Under the pieces are notes generated by a model. The model searched no databases and was not told the DNA's origin. It saw only the letters and a program-made list of their open reading frames with translations. From Scalesia atractyloides (Eukaryota; Streptophyta; Magnoliopsida; Asterales; Asteraceae): a DNA stretch of 64,000 nucleotides. The position numbers and the translations under genes were made by a program. The DNA lies in the NCBI GenBank assembly GCA_947069175.1, contig CAMTDV010000007.1, positions 53,830,083 to 53,894,082 of the forward strand, in the 5' to 3' direction. Position 1 is the first letter of the stretch, and every line of letters starts with the position of its first letter. This document shows positions 52,584 to 64,000 of the stretch, piece by piece.

Positions 52584-55500
52584 AAAGATAGTATGATAAA
52601 TAAGATTATATTTATATATATATATAAATTAACTAAAAAACTTAAGATTATGAATTAAGAAAAAAAAGTGAATTGAGATTGTGATTGACCCATTAGAAGC
52701 TCATAAATATATATTCTTATTGAAATTAAAAGTTGTTACGTAGACAAAAAGCTTTTGGTTATAAAATTCAAAAAAAAAAAAAGATATGTTACACTTATCC
52801 ATGAGATTATGTGAAGCTTATTTATGAAAATTGTTGCAAATATGTAAATAACAATATTTACGTAACTAGAATACCATCAATATTTTGAAATAAAAGTAGC
52901 ATATGAATTATCATCGAGAAATTGCAATAATCAATTAATATTAACTATTTTTTAGCGTTAATACTACTTTATAATATTTTGTTATTCATTTATTACGAAA
53001 CTCTAAAATATTTTGGGTATTCGAGTAAAACAAATCAAAAATATATATACGTCCATAATAGATATTATAATGAAGATATTTAGATATTATAATGAAGATA
53101 TTTATATATAATATTATATTAGGAGAAGAGATATGATGATATTTTTAAAAAAATTTATTATAAATTAATAGGAATTAAGATAAGTCTAAGTGATATTCAT
53201 AAATTAAATTAAAAAATAAAAAAAATGAAATTAAAAGAGCAAATGTCATGTAATATTATTTCTAATCCTTTATTAGTATTAGATTAGATGTCATGAGACA
53301 TTATTTACAATCCTTTATTAATATTAGATGATGAAGTAAATAAAAGAATTATATAATACTATAACTTTCAACATTTGTAAGCATGCGGTTTGTGCATTAC
53401 GCTTAACCTTTGTTTTGCTTTCTTTTGAAGCCACATGGGCTGATTTCTTGACTTTTGTGGCATTGTTTGGTTTTAAGCTGGATTGCAAATCACAACTCCA
53501 AAGATCTATTTTTCTCTCTAACTTCATATCTCTTCTCCTCTTCTCTCTAATGTCTAAGATAAACCCCAAACAAACACATATGTGTGTAAGTAAAGATGAT
53601 GAGGGAGAGAGATAGAGAGTGTGGCGAACTGATTGGCATGGTAGTCGGACACCACGTACGGTGGCGGAGCCACAACGGATTTATGGAACATTGTATTGTT
53701 CTTTACTTTTGTGGCTTTGTTTGTTTTTAAGTTGGAGATAGAGAGTGTACGGACCGATTCGCATGCACAACGAATTTGTAGAACCTTGTATTATGTGTTT
53801 GTGTAAGATATGGGTTTTTTAGCTTTGGTGGGTTTGTTTTCACTTTAATATCGATTTGCATCTATAAAAACAAACATCCTAACCAACCACCAGGTTTGGT
53901 AACGGAGTGACGACGGAACTGTGGTGGAACCACGGTGGTTGTGTGGCGGCGCCTTGTCAGCGCTGCCATTTGTCAGATAGTTGGTCTTTATTTGATCAAG
54001 TGTTTTGGAAGGTTGTTGCATGTGAGTGTTCTATCCGGTGATGATGATGAGTGCTACTTGGCTTGGCAACTCTGGTTGCAGTCGCAACGGCACTGAGTGA
54101 TGCTTTGTTGATTATGGCGATGAGGATGTTTGAATCTGAGCCTCTTTTTGACTTTTTTCGACTTTAATTTAGTGGTTGTGTTGATGGTTTTGACAATTGT
54201 GGTGTTGGTGGTTGTGATGGTTGTGGTGGCCATTGTTGTGATTATTTTGGTGGTTTTAATCTACCATGGAAATAAAAATAATAGTTACATATATCTAAAA
54301 ATTGTGAAGTTACATGGGAACAGAAACTATATTGTCAAGGGTAAATGGGCAAGAATGATTTATGGTGCAATAATCTGTATCAAAACGGATTTACTATTTT
54401 ACTGATTGTGATTAGTAAATATACTTTATGGATTACCCTAATTTAACTTGCCAGAAAAAAGGATATGTTAATATATTTTAACACCTCGACGGCAATAGTT
54501 GAAAAGTTTTCAAGCCTCGCCGCATCACGGTGGGGTACCTTTATAGTTGATATATCAAAAGTAACTTATTAATCAAATTCATTTAATTGATTTTTGTGTT
54601 TAAAAGAAACAATAATAAGGAAAATTGGATTGAAATCTTTTGAACCAGACAAGGCATGACCCCACCTAAAGTCTCTTTGACCTTCATGCTTTCTTTCTTA
54701 TTCCATCCCTCACTTTAGCAATTGACATTTATATCTTTTTTCCAGATAAATTAATTTGACCAAATCCATAATATATGATGACAGTTTTGTAACCTTATAA
54801 TCACCATGAAAAATTTATATTTTTAATACCTATTTATTATACTCTCATAAATCATATGATTATTATAATAATATAATATAATATATATTAAAAAAGCTCG
54901 CATTTGTTATAACAGAGGCAACGTCATCCATTTCAGATCTAATTTTATTATTATAATTATTATAGAATTTATGAGATTTTAATAAACGGGTCATAATATA
55001 GATATAAATTTTCATGATCATTATAAGAGAAATTCTAACTACTTTCACAACTTTAATCATTAATCAACAAAATTATGATCTTTTATTCTTATTAGTAAAT
55101 TACATTTTACATTCTTTATTTATGTTTATACAAAATTTTAGTGGATATTCTACTTTATCTTTTAAAATTACAAGAATCAATCTTTAGATTTAAAAACCTT
55201 GCATCGTCTATCCTTTAGCCTTAACCCTATTTATTTTCAGTATTAAATCTGATCACATGAGGACAATATTGTCTTTTCTTATCTCTCTTTTATTTCACCT
55301 TGTATAATATATAAAAATACATTAAATTAACAAATTCAAAAAAAATATCACTCTATCTCTCTCTCACTTTGCATTATCTCTCCATCTCTCTAAACTTTTC
55401 AATCATCATCGTGTGGCCAACATCAGCCACCCTCCCCCACCTCCTCCGTCGTCTGAAACCCTAACCACCACCAACATCCTCTGCCGCACCACTCCCACCT

Positions 55501-55613
55501 CCTTCGTCTACAGCCCTAACCACCAATAACCTCCTCCGTCGCACTACTCCCACCTCCTCCGTCTGCAACACTAACCAGCGAGTAACCATTTTAATAAAAA
55601 CCCACCACCATCC
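52584..55613. other. AT-rich and low-complexity DNA without recognised gene
   Basis: 52584-53330 is strongly AT-rich, with a direct repeat of about 45 bp at 53220-53330. GTGGTTGTGATGG-type repeats at 54170-54260 give a false hydrophobic ORF. 55340-55613 is CT/CCACC-rich, with a repeated CCTAACCACCA...CTCCTCCGTCG unit of about 60 bp; it may be host gene-flank DNA, since it continues beyond the solo LTR at 57512. Confidence 0.45.
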
Positions 55614-57511
55614 TGTAACGCCTCGTATTCTCGTAATTTCCATATTTGGAAAGAATTATTGTGATTCTATTTTTGGAAACTTGTAAATATATCCGTGTCT
55701 TTTCATTTCAACCTTGTACTCTGAGATTATGATCATAATGGAAATTTATCTGATACTTATACATGCTACAACTATACGTTACAAACTTGAATACGTGATT
55801 ATATGCAAGGGATTCATACTTCGAATATTCAAATACTCAGTTTTACGTGCGATTACACTTATACATCATTCATGCATGCTCAAAATACTTAAAACGGCTA
55901 AAACACGTGAAACCAGCTTCGACTGACCCCTTCGTACGAGTTGGATCCACCTCGCACGAAGTGGCCCGCTTCGCACGAAGCGGATTTGGCAGACATTTTC
56001 CTATAAATACAGACACACTTCACCACATCCAACCTTCCGTTCACTCTCACTCCCGAATTTCTTGATTCTTGACAGAACCATCTTCTTCTAAGTGAGTCTA
56101 ACTCACTAACACTTTATAACTTATCTTATTCTTTGTACCAAGTGTTGTAAAGCTAACCTAGTTCATCATCTTCATAGGATTGGATCAGTGTTCTAGCTAG
56201 TGAGAATGTTGGGAGCTTTGGCTACCCGAGTTAAGTTCCACTTCTCACTTGAACAATCTTTACTTTCTGTTAATTCATGACCAACCGGTTTGTATTACAA
56301 CCTTGTGCTTTGGTGAATCATATAAAGCGATTTAACATCTCCATGCTTGACTTCTATGACAAACGTGACAAAGTCATACATAAACTATACTTATTTTTCG
56401 TGTCTATTTAATAAACCAGTCTGGACGTATCATAAATCACATTCTGATCTAGTGTTATGGCCCGGACCATTCTGCCTCGTTATCACGATCCCCGTTCACA
56501 GAAATCAGTGTCGAAATGGGTACAAAACGGGCTAATACGTTTCAGGACTGTCACCTTGCACGAGGTGAACAGTCAACTCGTAGGAGGTGCAAGTCAACTC
56601 GTGCGAGGTAACAGTCAACTCGTACGAGTTGCAAGTCAGCTCGCACGAGGCGGATTGTCCACTTCGTTTGAAGTGGCATTTTCCTGTTTTCTTTCCGTAC
56701 TTTCTGCCTCTGAATCTGGGCCAATCATTCCACTCGGTCTACTTACGTTCTCCTGATTACCCCATGTAGGGTAACTCCGGGTTGCATCACCTGATCACTC
56801 GTCCACCCATGAACTTGCTAAAGAAGCTTGCAAAATTGTGAGCATACTCGACCCCATTTTACTTTTACACATTTACGTGCAATACATGTACTTTATGCAA
56901 AATCACGCAAGCATACTTATTCATAAATCACAAACCAATCTTTATACATGCTCTTGTGCTAAACTTGAAATCATATGTGCTTATACTCAATATGCTTGTA
57001 CTCAGTCATTAACTTTGATCAAGCCTCCCTTAACATATATAGCGCTATAAGAGTAACGCACCGTCCGTATTCGTGAGGTCATGTTAAGTTAAACACATAC
57101 GATCTTTTCATTGCTATGATTAGATTACGTTTGCGGTAAACTTTGGGTTGACTAGTATACTTATGCATGATAGTTTAATGTATGTTAGCCTCAATAATAG
57201 ACAATTACGCATGAAGATTTGTTTAAACGTTTATACTATGCTATTATTCAAACTTGTATGCTTGCCAATGCCTTGTGTATTGAACTATACTTTAACATGT
57301 GTTGCAGGTTGATTATTGATAAGGATGACATTGGAAACGAGTAGGACGACTTAGATACTCATTTAGAATTGTATTATTAAAGTTCCCATACTTGTATTTT
57401 GTCCTAAACATGTTGTACTTGATTTCAAGCTATTGTACTTGACCTTTGCTAATGAAATGAAATCTTGTTACTTAATACCCCGATGTTTCTACCATCGGTT
57501 AGGGTGTGACA
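55614..57511 (+). repeat. Solo LTR J with perfect TSD and palindromic motif arrays
   Basis: 1898 bp, TGTAACGCCT...GGGTGTGACA, flanked by CATCC on both sides (55609-55613, 57512-57516). No primer-binding site or purine tract adjoins. A TATA box (TATAAATA) lies at 56002-56009. CGTACGAG/CGCACGAAG motifs occur at 55925-55985, just upstream of the TATA box, and again at 56555-56680. It is formed by LTR-LTR recombination of a full element (family knowledge). Confidence 0.93.
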
Positions 57512-57921
57512 CATCCCACCCACCACACTTCCCTCTCTATCAGTCACCAGCAACCAGTACCATAGTCACCATCGTTTTTTGAAAGAGATGGAGAGGCGAC
57601 CAGATCTCGATCTGGCGGCCAACACTCCCTCCGTTCATAATCTTCTTCTCTTTCGTTTTTGTTTACCACTAGCGGGGACCATCGCTATGACTAAACGACA
57701 TATGTTTTCAGTTTCAAAAGCAAAAAAAACCATTATTTCTTTCACCAAAAACCGCTTGAAACTTGGCCAAGGAGATATGTATATGTGGCGGTGGTTCTAC
57801 AATCGCAAGCGAAGGGTTGGGTGGTGGTCGGTCGACCCGCAACTTCTTGGGTGGGGGAGAAGAATGAGAGACGGAGAGAGTCATGAGGTGATATGTGAAG
57901 ATAAATATGATGATGTGTTTG
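57512..57921. other. Non-LTR spacer between J and K, probably older host DNA
   Basis: CT- and CCACC-rich at its left, continuing 55340-55613 across the J insertion. An ORF of 136 codons starting at 57579 runs into LTR K and matches nothing I recognise. I see no gene here. Confidence 0.4.
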
Positions 57922-59883
57922 TGTCACACCCCAACCGGTGGCAGAATCATCGGGAGGGGGGACGAAATAGATTGCTCGAGTCTTCGTAACACTATCGTGC
58001 GACAAGTATTTAAATAACAAAATTTCATTCCATTTCTAAAATTTCAAGTACAACAAATAGAAACAAAGTACAACATTCGGAATCATAATACAACAGCGTA
58101 ATCAATAAACACGATCCACATTACATCTAAATTTAAAATGGGTTTCTAGTTCATCCTACTAGATTCCATGCATCCTCGTCATCACCAAATTTCTGCAACA
58201 TATATTAAAGTATAGCTCAACACACAAGGCATTGGTGAGTATACAAGTTTCTATAATATATAATGTAAAAGTCTAACATTCCACATGTCATAGATGTTAC
58301 TTAAAACTATCATACAATACTATTAATGCAACTATACTTGTCAACCCAAAGTTTCCCGCTTGCGTAATCTAATCATCGTAATGACTAGACCATTTTGTTT
58401 ACTTAACATGACCTCAAGAATACGGCGGTGCGTTACTCCTACAGCGCTATACATGATAATGGAGGCTTGTACATAATTAGTGACGTAGCATAAAGCATTT
58501 GATTCTAGCATATAAGTTTGCAAGTATTCGTATTAAGCATGTATAAATGGATTAAGCATAAAGTTTTGTGATTTAGTGGGTTGATAGAACATATGTGTTT
58601 CACCGCAAAGTGTAAAGGAAAAAGGGGGAGTCGAGTATACTCACAGTTTTGCAAAGCTTTCCAAGCAATCCGCGAGTCGCTATTTTGAAGGATAGAGTAC
58701 CAAAGTTACCCTACATGAGGGGACATAGGTGCATGAGTATTTTGAGTTTGAGAGAGTTGCGGATTCTTAACAAAAGTACAAAAAGTATACGTAAGGGAAA
58801 ATAATAATACCACTTCGTACGAAGTGGCTGCTCACTTTGTGCGAAATGACCCTTCACTTCGTGTGAAGTGACTATTAACTTCGTGCGAAGTGACTATTAA
58901 CTTCGTGCGAAGTGATAGTTATGAGAAATATAGCTCGTTTAACACTCGTTTCGACACTGATTTCTTTGAATGAGAGATTTAGGAATGTGGTAGAATAGTC
59001 CAAGCTCACGACGCCTAACCATAAACTGGTTATGTCATGATCTCAACTAGATATATGTGAAAATACCTTATAGTTTATAATATATTGATTATGTCCATAG
59101 TCCTTCAAATATATCATAAAGGTCAAGTAAGGAGGTATGAATACCTCATTATATGACTCACCAAAGCTCAAAGTTTATCGACATAGTCGGTAACCTGGTT
59201 TATCATGAATGTATAGAAGATACATGTAAAAAGTGCACAAGTAAGGTGTGGAACTTAATTCGGAAAGTCAAGGCTCCCATTGTTCTCACACTTGCTAGAA
59301 CACAAGTTCATCCATATGTGAACTTGGTTAGCTTCCACACTAGGTACACTCGAAAAAAAGAAGAGGAGAGTCACAAGAATGGTAAAGTAATAGTGAGCTA
59401 AAACTCACTTAAAACGGCCGAGTGTTTTCTGCCAAAAGTCTGGAATTCCAGAGAGAAGATGAGAAAGTTCGGAAAGTTTGAAAGAGTGAAGGAGTGTTTG
59501 TATGTATAGAAGAGAAGTGGCTGCCAACTTCACTTTGTATGAAGTGAGTTCACTTCGTGCGAAGTGAGCTTCACTTCGTACGAAGTGAGCTCTAGTTCGC
59601 CCGACGACGTCGGGTTGGGTCATTTTTACGTATTTTAGTCGGGTTTTAGGCATTTCAAGTATAAAGGTGTAACGTATGAGTATAGTACGCATAACAAGTA
59701 ATTGATTGCATGTAAAGCACGTATTTTGAATGACTGATTACATGTATAACAAGTATGAATAAAATATGTATTTCATTATGATCAACGTCTCAGATTACAA
59801 AGTTGGAAATAAATTACAAACAAGACATGAATACAACGATTACACTTTCTAAATAGGGAAAGTACACAATGTGAAGTGTTACA
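57922..59883 (-). repeat. LTR K, same family as J, opposite orientation
   Basis: About 1962 bp; the minus strand starts TGTAACACTT at 59883 and ends GGGGTGTGACA at 57922. It matches J in reverse at both ends and in the middle (for example AAAACTCACTTA near 59402). ACTTCGTACGAAGT-type motifs occur at 58812-58920 and 59530-59590. The flanks GTTTG and TTGGT do not match, so it is either a solo LTR with altered flanks or a recombination product. Confidence 0.8.
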
Positions 59884-60039
59884 TTGGTGGTGTGTGGTTT
59901 TCATAGGCAGGGGCAAATTTACATTGAAAGTTAGGGGTTCGCACGAACGCACTTGGTTTCTATTTTTTGGTAGAACTGATAATAACATATTTTGAATGAA
60001 CCCATAAAAGAAATTTAGGATGAAACATTAACAAAATTG

Positions 60040-60121
60040 AGAGGTGGCTGAGTGGTTAAGGCGTCCCATTCCAAACTTGAGGTCACCAGTTCGACTCTAA
60101 GTACACTTATTTTTTTTTTTC
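60040..60121 (+). other. tRNA-like unit inside the hAT element
   Basis: An A box, TGGCTGAGTGG (60045-60055), then GTTAAGGCG as in Leu/Ser tRNAs; a B box, AGTTCGACTCT (60088-60098), 43 bp from the A box; then a run of about eleven T at 60110-60121. There is no acceptor pairing, so it is not a functional tRNA. Confidence 0.5.
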
Positions 60122-60662
60122 GAAGTTTTTTAATTCAAAAACGGAACTAAGGTTATAACATCATACCAATGCCCCATATAAGCCGAATCTGAAACTCGCA
60201 CATCTGATCTCTAAGCCCTATTCCCTTAATCCATTTGACCCTTCTTCACCCCAAATCTCGCAACTTCTCGAGCAAGTTGATCCACAAATAATTCTAAAAT
60301 GACCAGATGACCACTTTGACTTCAATTTTATACCTTCTTGAAAGAATTTAAGGTAAACTTACAATTTTTATACCTTTTTGAAAGAATTAAAGGTAAACTT
60401 ACAATTTCTTTTTTATTTTGTTCTTTGATTCTTTTCAATGAATATGTGTTGTTAATATGTTGTATGTGGAACTTGAATAATTATATGAAAAATATGAATG
60501 TGTATTAGACAATTATTTATTTTAGCTTGTTAATTTGTGGAATATGTTTTGTTATTTTGTTGAACTTGTATCATTATGTATAAATGTGGATATGAATTAG
60601 ACAATTAGTGATGTTAATTTATAATTTGTTAGAAACTTGAATTCGATTAGGTAAGAAGGAAA

Positions 60663-60794
60663 TTGACAACCTTTTTCCAAAGACAACCATCAAGCCTTGA
60701 ATCGTCATCTTCAAGTAGTAAACCCTCGAAAATAGATTTAAATGATCTTCCATTGGATCCTTATGAAAAACTCTTTCGAAACAACTCTAGGTAT
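60663..60794 (+). pseudogene. hAT transposase N-terminal exon remnant
   Basis: Reads MTTFFQRQPSSLESSSSSSK then PSKIDLNDLPLDPYEKLF, ending NNSR at CTAG|GTATAC, a plausible splice donor. The F-F-x-R start, Ser run and DLNDLPxDP motif match the N-termini of plant hAT proteins of the TTF zinc-finger/DUF4371 type (recalled). No zinc finger or DDE part follows. Confidence 0.55.
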
Positions 60795-61014
60795 ACTTTT
60801 ATATTTGTAAAAACCATCATATCTGTGTTACGTGTTTTTAAATTTCTAGTGCCCTTGTTTTTTTTATTATTGTATCATATTTTTATTATGTGATGAATTT
60901 TACCCAACTCAAACCATCGAACTGGCCCAAAATGTTTTACATCCTGTGCTATTATCTTAGAGTATCTAAAAACAATGAACCCACTGGATTCCCAGATCTA
61001 CCACTGGTCATAGG

Positions 61015-61282
61015 TGATGGTGAGAGTTGATTGAAGAGAGAAAGAGATAGGAGTTTAACATAGCAACTTATCAACATGCTCATTTAGAGTTTCACCTTTC
61101 AAGACACACATACTTATCTATTTGTGACTTCAACCTAATCTATCATAATATTAGTCAACTTAGTCATATAATATTAATCAGATTTTATAAATAAATTAGC
61201 ATATCAACCAAATTAACTTTTCCTTTAAGTTCTATACATGTCCTTTAAAATATAGGGTATAAACCATTCACCTTTCTTCGTT
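61015..61282. other. Short unannotated interval
   Basis: AT-rich DNA between the hAT element and solo LTR. I see no coding motif or repeat end. Confidence 0.5.
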
Positions 61283-63538
61283 GTAACATCTGTCGTAAAA
61301 CGGGTCCTAAAACCCGCGCCATGGTTGTAATCAAGTATATATTCATGATCTTTTGTTTCGAATTTACGTTGGTCATTTAATAGTTTCGTAATATTAATAA
61401 TATAAATAATAATAATAAAGTTAACAAAATAACAATAATAAATAAAATATAATAGTCAATAAATTAAAATAAAAAAACCAGGGGGGCGCGGGGATCGAAC
61501 CCGGGTCTCCAACCAAACCAAACACAATACACACCGCTGCAACACGCACACAACATCTGAACAAGTCCAGTGAATAAATCTTTTAAACTATCTTATTCAA
61601 GTCACCTTCTTGAATCAACCACCCTTGTAAAATCACCGGTAATCATCAAATCCATTTTCTTTGCAAATTAACGGCTGTAACCGTGCAATTAGACTCAATT
61701 ATTGAGTCAAACACATTCAATTTCGGAGTTTCAAACCTCGTCCAGCATGGCTTGACTGAAACCGAAAATTAAAATTGGGTAATCATCTTCACCTATAAAT
61801 TGTGAGTTTAGACTCGTTAAGAATACACATACATACTCTCTAAACTCTCTTTAAACTCTTGGTTATCAACAATTCTTCGCTGGAACCATATCCAACCGTC
61901 GAAATCCTCGCCGGAGATTGGAAACACCTCGGTTTCGGTATGCCACTACACTTAATTCTCTCCATTCTTTTATTAAATCACACCAGTAGATGTCAAAAGG
62001 TTCAACTGATAACCAGAACAATCAAACCGGGTTTTCACACTTCTGTGTTATCAAAATGAAGAAGACAAACCAGAGTCTGTGTTTAAAAGGAATTAATCGT
62101 GTGTAAAAATTGGGTTAGACACAGAGTCCAGTTGGATGGACTGTGTGCACATGAAGGCTAGGTCACGGGTTCGACTCTGCATACGGTTCCGGTTCGCCAA
62201 ATTATACAAACCCTTTTTAACCCAGTCATGAAATAACCTAGTTTGTATATAAAATTAATTAAAATTCTATATCTTTCGGGTTAGACACACAACCCAACTG
62301 GTCGGGTTGTGTGCACATGAAGCGGCAGACGCGGGTTTGAATCCAGTTAGTTACTAGGTCCTGAAATTATCCAAACCTTTTTAAATTAAATAAAAATATG
62401 TTAGTTGTAGTATGTGTATATGTATAATTAAATCTTAATATAATTCGGGTTAGACACGTAACTCAGTTGGTAGAGCTGCGTGCACGTAAATAGAAGGTCA
62501 CAAGTTCGAGTCTCACACGCTGCGTATAGTTCCGGCCGGTTCGATCCGAAAAAGGAACATATTTTTTAATTAAACTTTTGATTATTTTTCCTTAAAAACT
62601 ATAAAATAAATAATCAAATAATCTCTTTTTAAGCACATAAAAATAGTAATAAATACAGTAAAATTATCTTAAATGTCTAATAAAATTGATTAAGTAAAAA
62701 TACTAATTTTAACCAAAAGAAATAAATACTTATCGAATTTATTACGGGAATATTTAGGTTAGCCTTTCTCATCGTTTTGTATCTCAAACCTTAATCGTGC
62801 ACAATCTTCATCAAATCATAAACGCACCCACTGTGAGTAAATCCTTACAACTCCCTTTTTATTCATGTTTTTTGGGTGTATCATGTGTCACTTTTGTTTA
62901 TTTCACTAATTCAAACTTCGGGCTATTACCATTATGTGATCTTACGTGCTATGTGATATTTTTGTTTATTGTTATTTGTGGTTACCATTTTCATTACAGT
63001 CAAGCTCTCACATTTATCTCATTTGTTCCCCGATTCTAACGGGTGGAGCGTCGCGTTGCCTAACATATTAGATCGGCTCCGTTTGATTGAGCCTTGACCT
63101 CACAGCACATCGCTTATCGTGCTCACATGTACATTGCTAGTTGATTGTTTGGTTTGTGAATTAGATTGCATATACGTTTTTCTCATATTTGGTTAATGCA
63201 CAATTTATTAAAGATAATAAACATATCATTTTTCTTAATGATTAAATGGGATTTACTCGCCAACTTATGTTGACCCAAATCTCTATTTTTACACATGATA
63301 CGGGTGAACAGGTTTGAAGCAAGGAACACATAGGACATGGGCCTTAGAAGAAAATAAAACGTTACTTGAAAGCTTTGTTTAGAACATTTTGTGTTTGTAT
63401 GGATTATGCGTTGTTTGGAATATTTTATTTAAAGTTGAAATAATAAATATGAAACTTTTATAATAGTAAATATCATGAGCTTTGATGAAAACCCAATCAT
63501 GCCCCGACTACCTTATCGCTGCGGGTCAAGGTGTGACA
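61283..63538 (+). repeat. Solo LTR related to element E, with perfect TSD
   Basis: 2256 bp, TGTAACATCT...AAGGTGTGACA, flanked by TTCGT at 61278-61282 and 63539-63543. The organisation matches the LTR of E: a minus-strand tRNA-like unit (about 61483-61565), three plus-strand tRNA-like modules, CGCACCCACTGTGAGT (about 62822), one GATCGGCTCC hairpin (63072), and the same 3' end. It is clearly diverged from E, so the shared parts mark what is kept in this family. Confidence 0.93.
62112..62567 (+). other. Three tRNA-like modules in the solo LTR
   Basis: Modules start at 62112, 62278 and 62447. A boxes start at 62124, 62290 and 62459, and B boxes at 62168, 62334 and 62503: 44 bp apart in all three. 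T runs lie at 62214, 62378 and 62562. Stems: CACAGAGTCC/GGACTGTGTG, CACACAACCC/GGGTTGTGTG and CACGTAACTC/GAGCTGCGTG. Module 2 differs from the E modules on both sides of its stem, so pairing is preserved. Confidence 0.7.
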
Positions 63539-63627
63539 TTCGTAGGATTTGGCAAAATTCTTGAATTCTTTCACTGACTCATTGACTTCTATGCTTCAAC
63601 ATACATAGCTATCTTGCAAGCCAATAC

Positions 63628-64000
63628 TGTAACATCCAAAATTTTCAATAAAGTGGTATTTTGAAATGGCATAAAGATAACAGAAAAAAAAAGAATCCCA
63701 TTTGTTATGAATCTTGTTAAGGCCTAAGGAGAAGCATTTTTGTTTTAATAACAACAACCCTAATATGGAATGAAATCATAGCACTCTTCACCGCTCATTT
63801 AGCAACCTTTTCATCCTATAGTTTTAGATAGATAAAGGGTAGATATAGAAAGCTCATTTCAAGCTTGAGATGCTTGCCATTTGCATTAAAGGAGCGCATG
63901 AATTGGGTATTTGATATCTACATGCTTAATAGTTATTAGTTAAAATAAAAAAGGAAGAAGTTTGAAACCATTCAACTTGGTTTGTTCAAGCTCGGTTTCT
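63628..64000 (+). repeat. Possible start of another LTR (runs off window)
   Basis: TGTAACATCCAAAATTTTCA has the start typical of the gypsy LTRs in this window. There is no second copy or end in view, so this is tentative. Confidence 0.3.

Larger units (their letters stand above)
59908..61006 (+). mobile_element. Internally deleted hAT element, 1.1 kb
   Basis: Ends CAGGGGCAAATTTAC (59908) and AGATCTACCACTG (to 61006) are imperfect inverted repeats, and the 8-bp flanks TTCATAGG and GTCATAGG match at 7 of 8. It contains a tRNA-like unit near 60040 and a candidate transposase first exon at 60663-60794. The rest of a transposase is absent, so it is non-autonomous. Confidence 0.8.

Noticed and set aside
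54130..54405. A small hydrophobic membrane protein
   Set aside because: The run of V/I/L comes from a GTGGTTGTG simple repeat. There is no homologue-like motif or gene context.
55340..55613. Proline-rich protein exon
   Set aside because: The CCT/CCACC repeats give open frames on the minus strand by composition alone. No start, splice sites or homologue-like motif could be supported.
57579..57989. A 136-codon host gene
   Set aside because: The frame runs from CT-rich spacer into the end of LTR K, and the protein has no recognisable domain.

Overview
The window is repeat-rich, gene-poor plant nuclear DNA. The polyproteins (Tat-lineage and Tekay-like Ty3/gypsy, Ty1/copia, hAT) and the LTR style (TGTAACACC/TGTAACATCC...GGTGTGACA ends, several LTRs of 2-3 kb) resemble what I recall from Asteraceae genomes such as sunflower, lettuce and Tanacetum. 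That family assignment is inference. I find no intact host gene. Almost every coding stretch belongs to a mobile element, and most are broken.

Layout. (1) 1-13792: element C, a decayed minus-strand Tat-type gypsy element. Its gag is split by a 9.5-kb composite insertion (3362-12871) flanked by the 5-bp duplication TATTA. The composite holds two opposed copies of a small LTR element A, an inverted LTR of a second element B, and the 3' half of B, with a broken ORF of about 900 codons and B's 3' LTR. (2) 13797-16388: three AT-rich foldback elements bordered by (TA)n, each with internal tandem repeats. (3) 16389-38660: element D, a minus-strand Tekay-like gypsy element with 3.2-kb LTRs, an accessory ORF, gag, protease, RT, RNase H, integrase and a chromodomain-like tail, all carrying point lesions. 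Its gag is interrupted by element E (23129-32303, duplication TTTGC), a younger plus-strand element with 2.9-kb LTRs and an intact 461-codon gag but no pol. (4) 38661-41247: further foldback elements. (5) 43163-45108: a truncated copia element. (6) 45655-45810: a hAT MITE with an 8-bp duplication. (7) 46953-48165: a solo LTR. (8) 49603-52560: more foldback elements. (9) 55614-59883: two LTRs of one family in opposite orientation, with arrays of a near-palindromic motif. (10) 59908-61006: an internally deleted hAT element that keeps what looks like a transposase first exon. (11) 61283-63538: a solo LTR related to E, with duplication TTCGT. (12) 63628-64000: the possible start of another LTR.

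The strongest candidate for something undescribed is in the LTRs of E and in the related solo LTR. Each carries three modules about 170 bp apart. Every module begins near GGGTTAGACAC, has a stem-loop spanning a tRNA-type A box, a B box 44-45 bp downstream, and a run of five or more T. The spacing, stems and T runs are kept although the sequences have diverged, and the stems show paired changes. A further tRNA-like unit lies on the opposite strand nearer the start of each LTR. The second candidate is the composite insertion in C: different LTRs at its two ends, inverted segments inside, yet a single target-site duplication and an exactly preserved gag reading frame across it.
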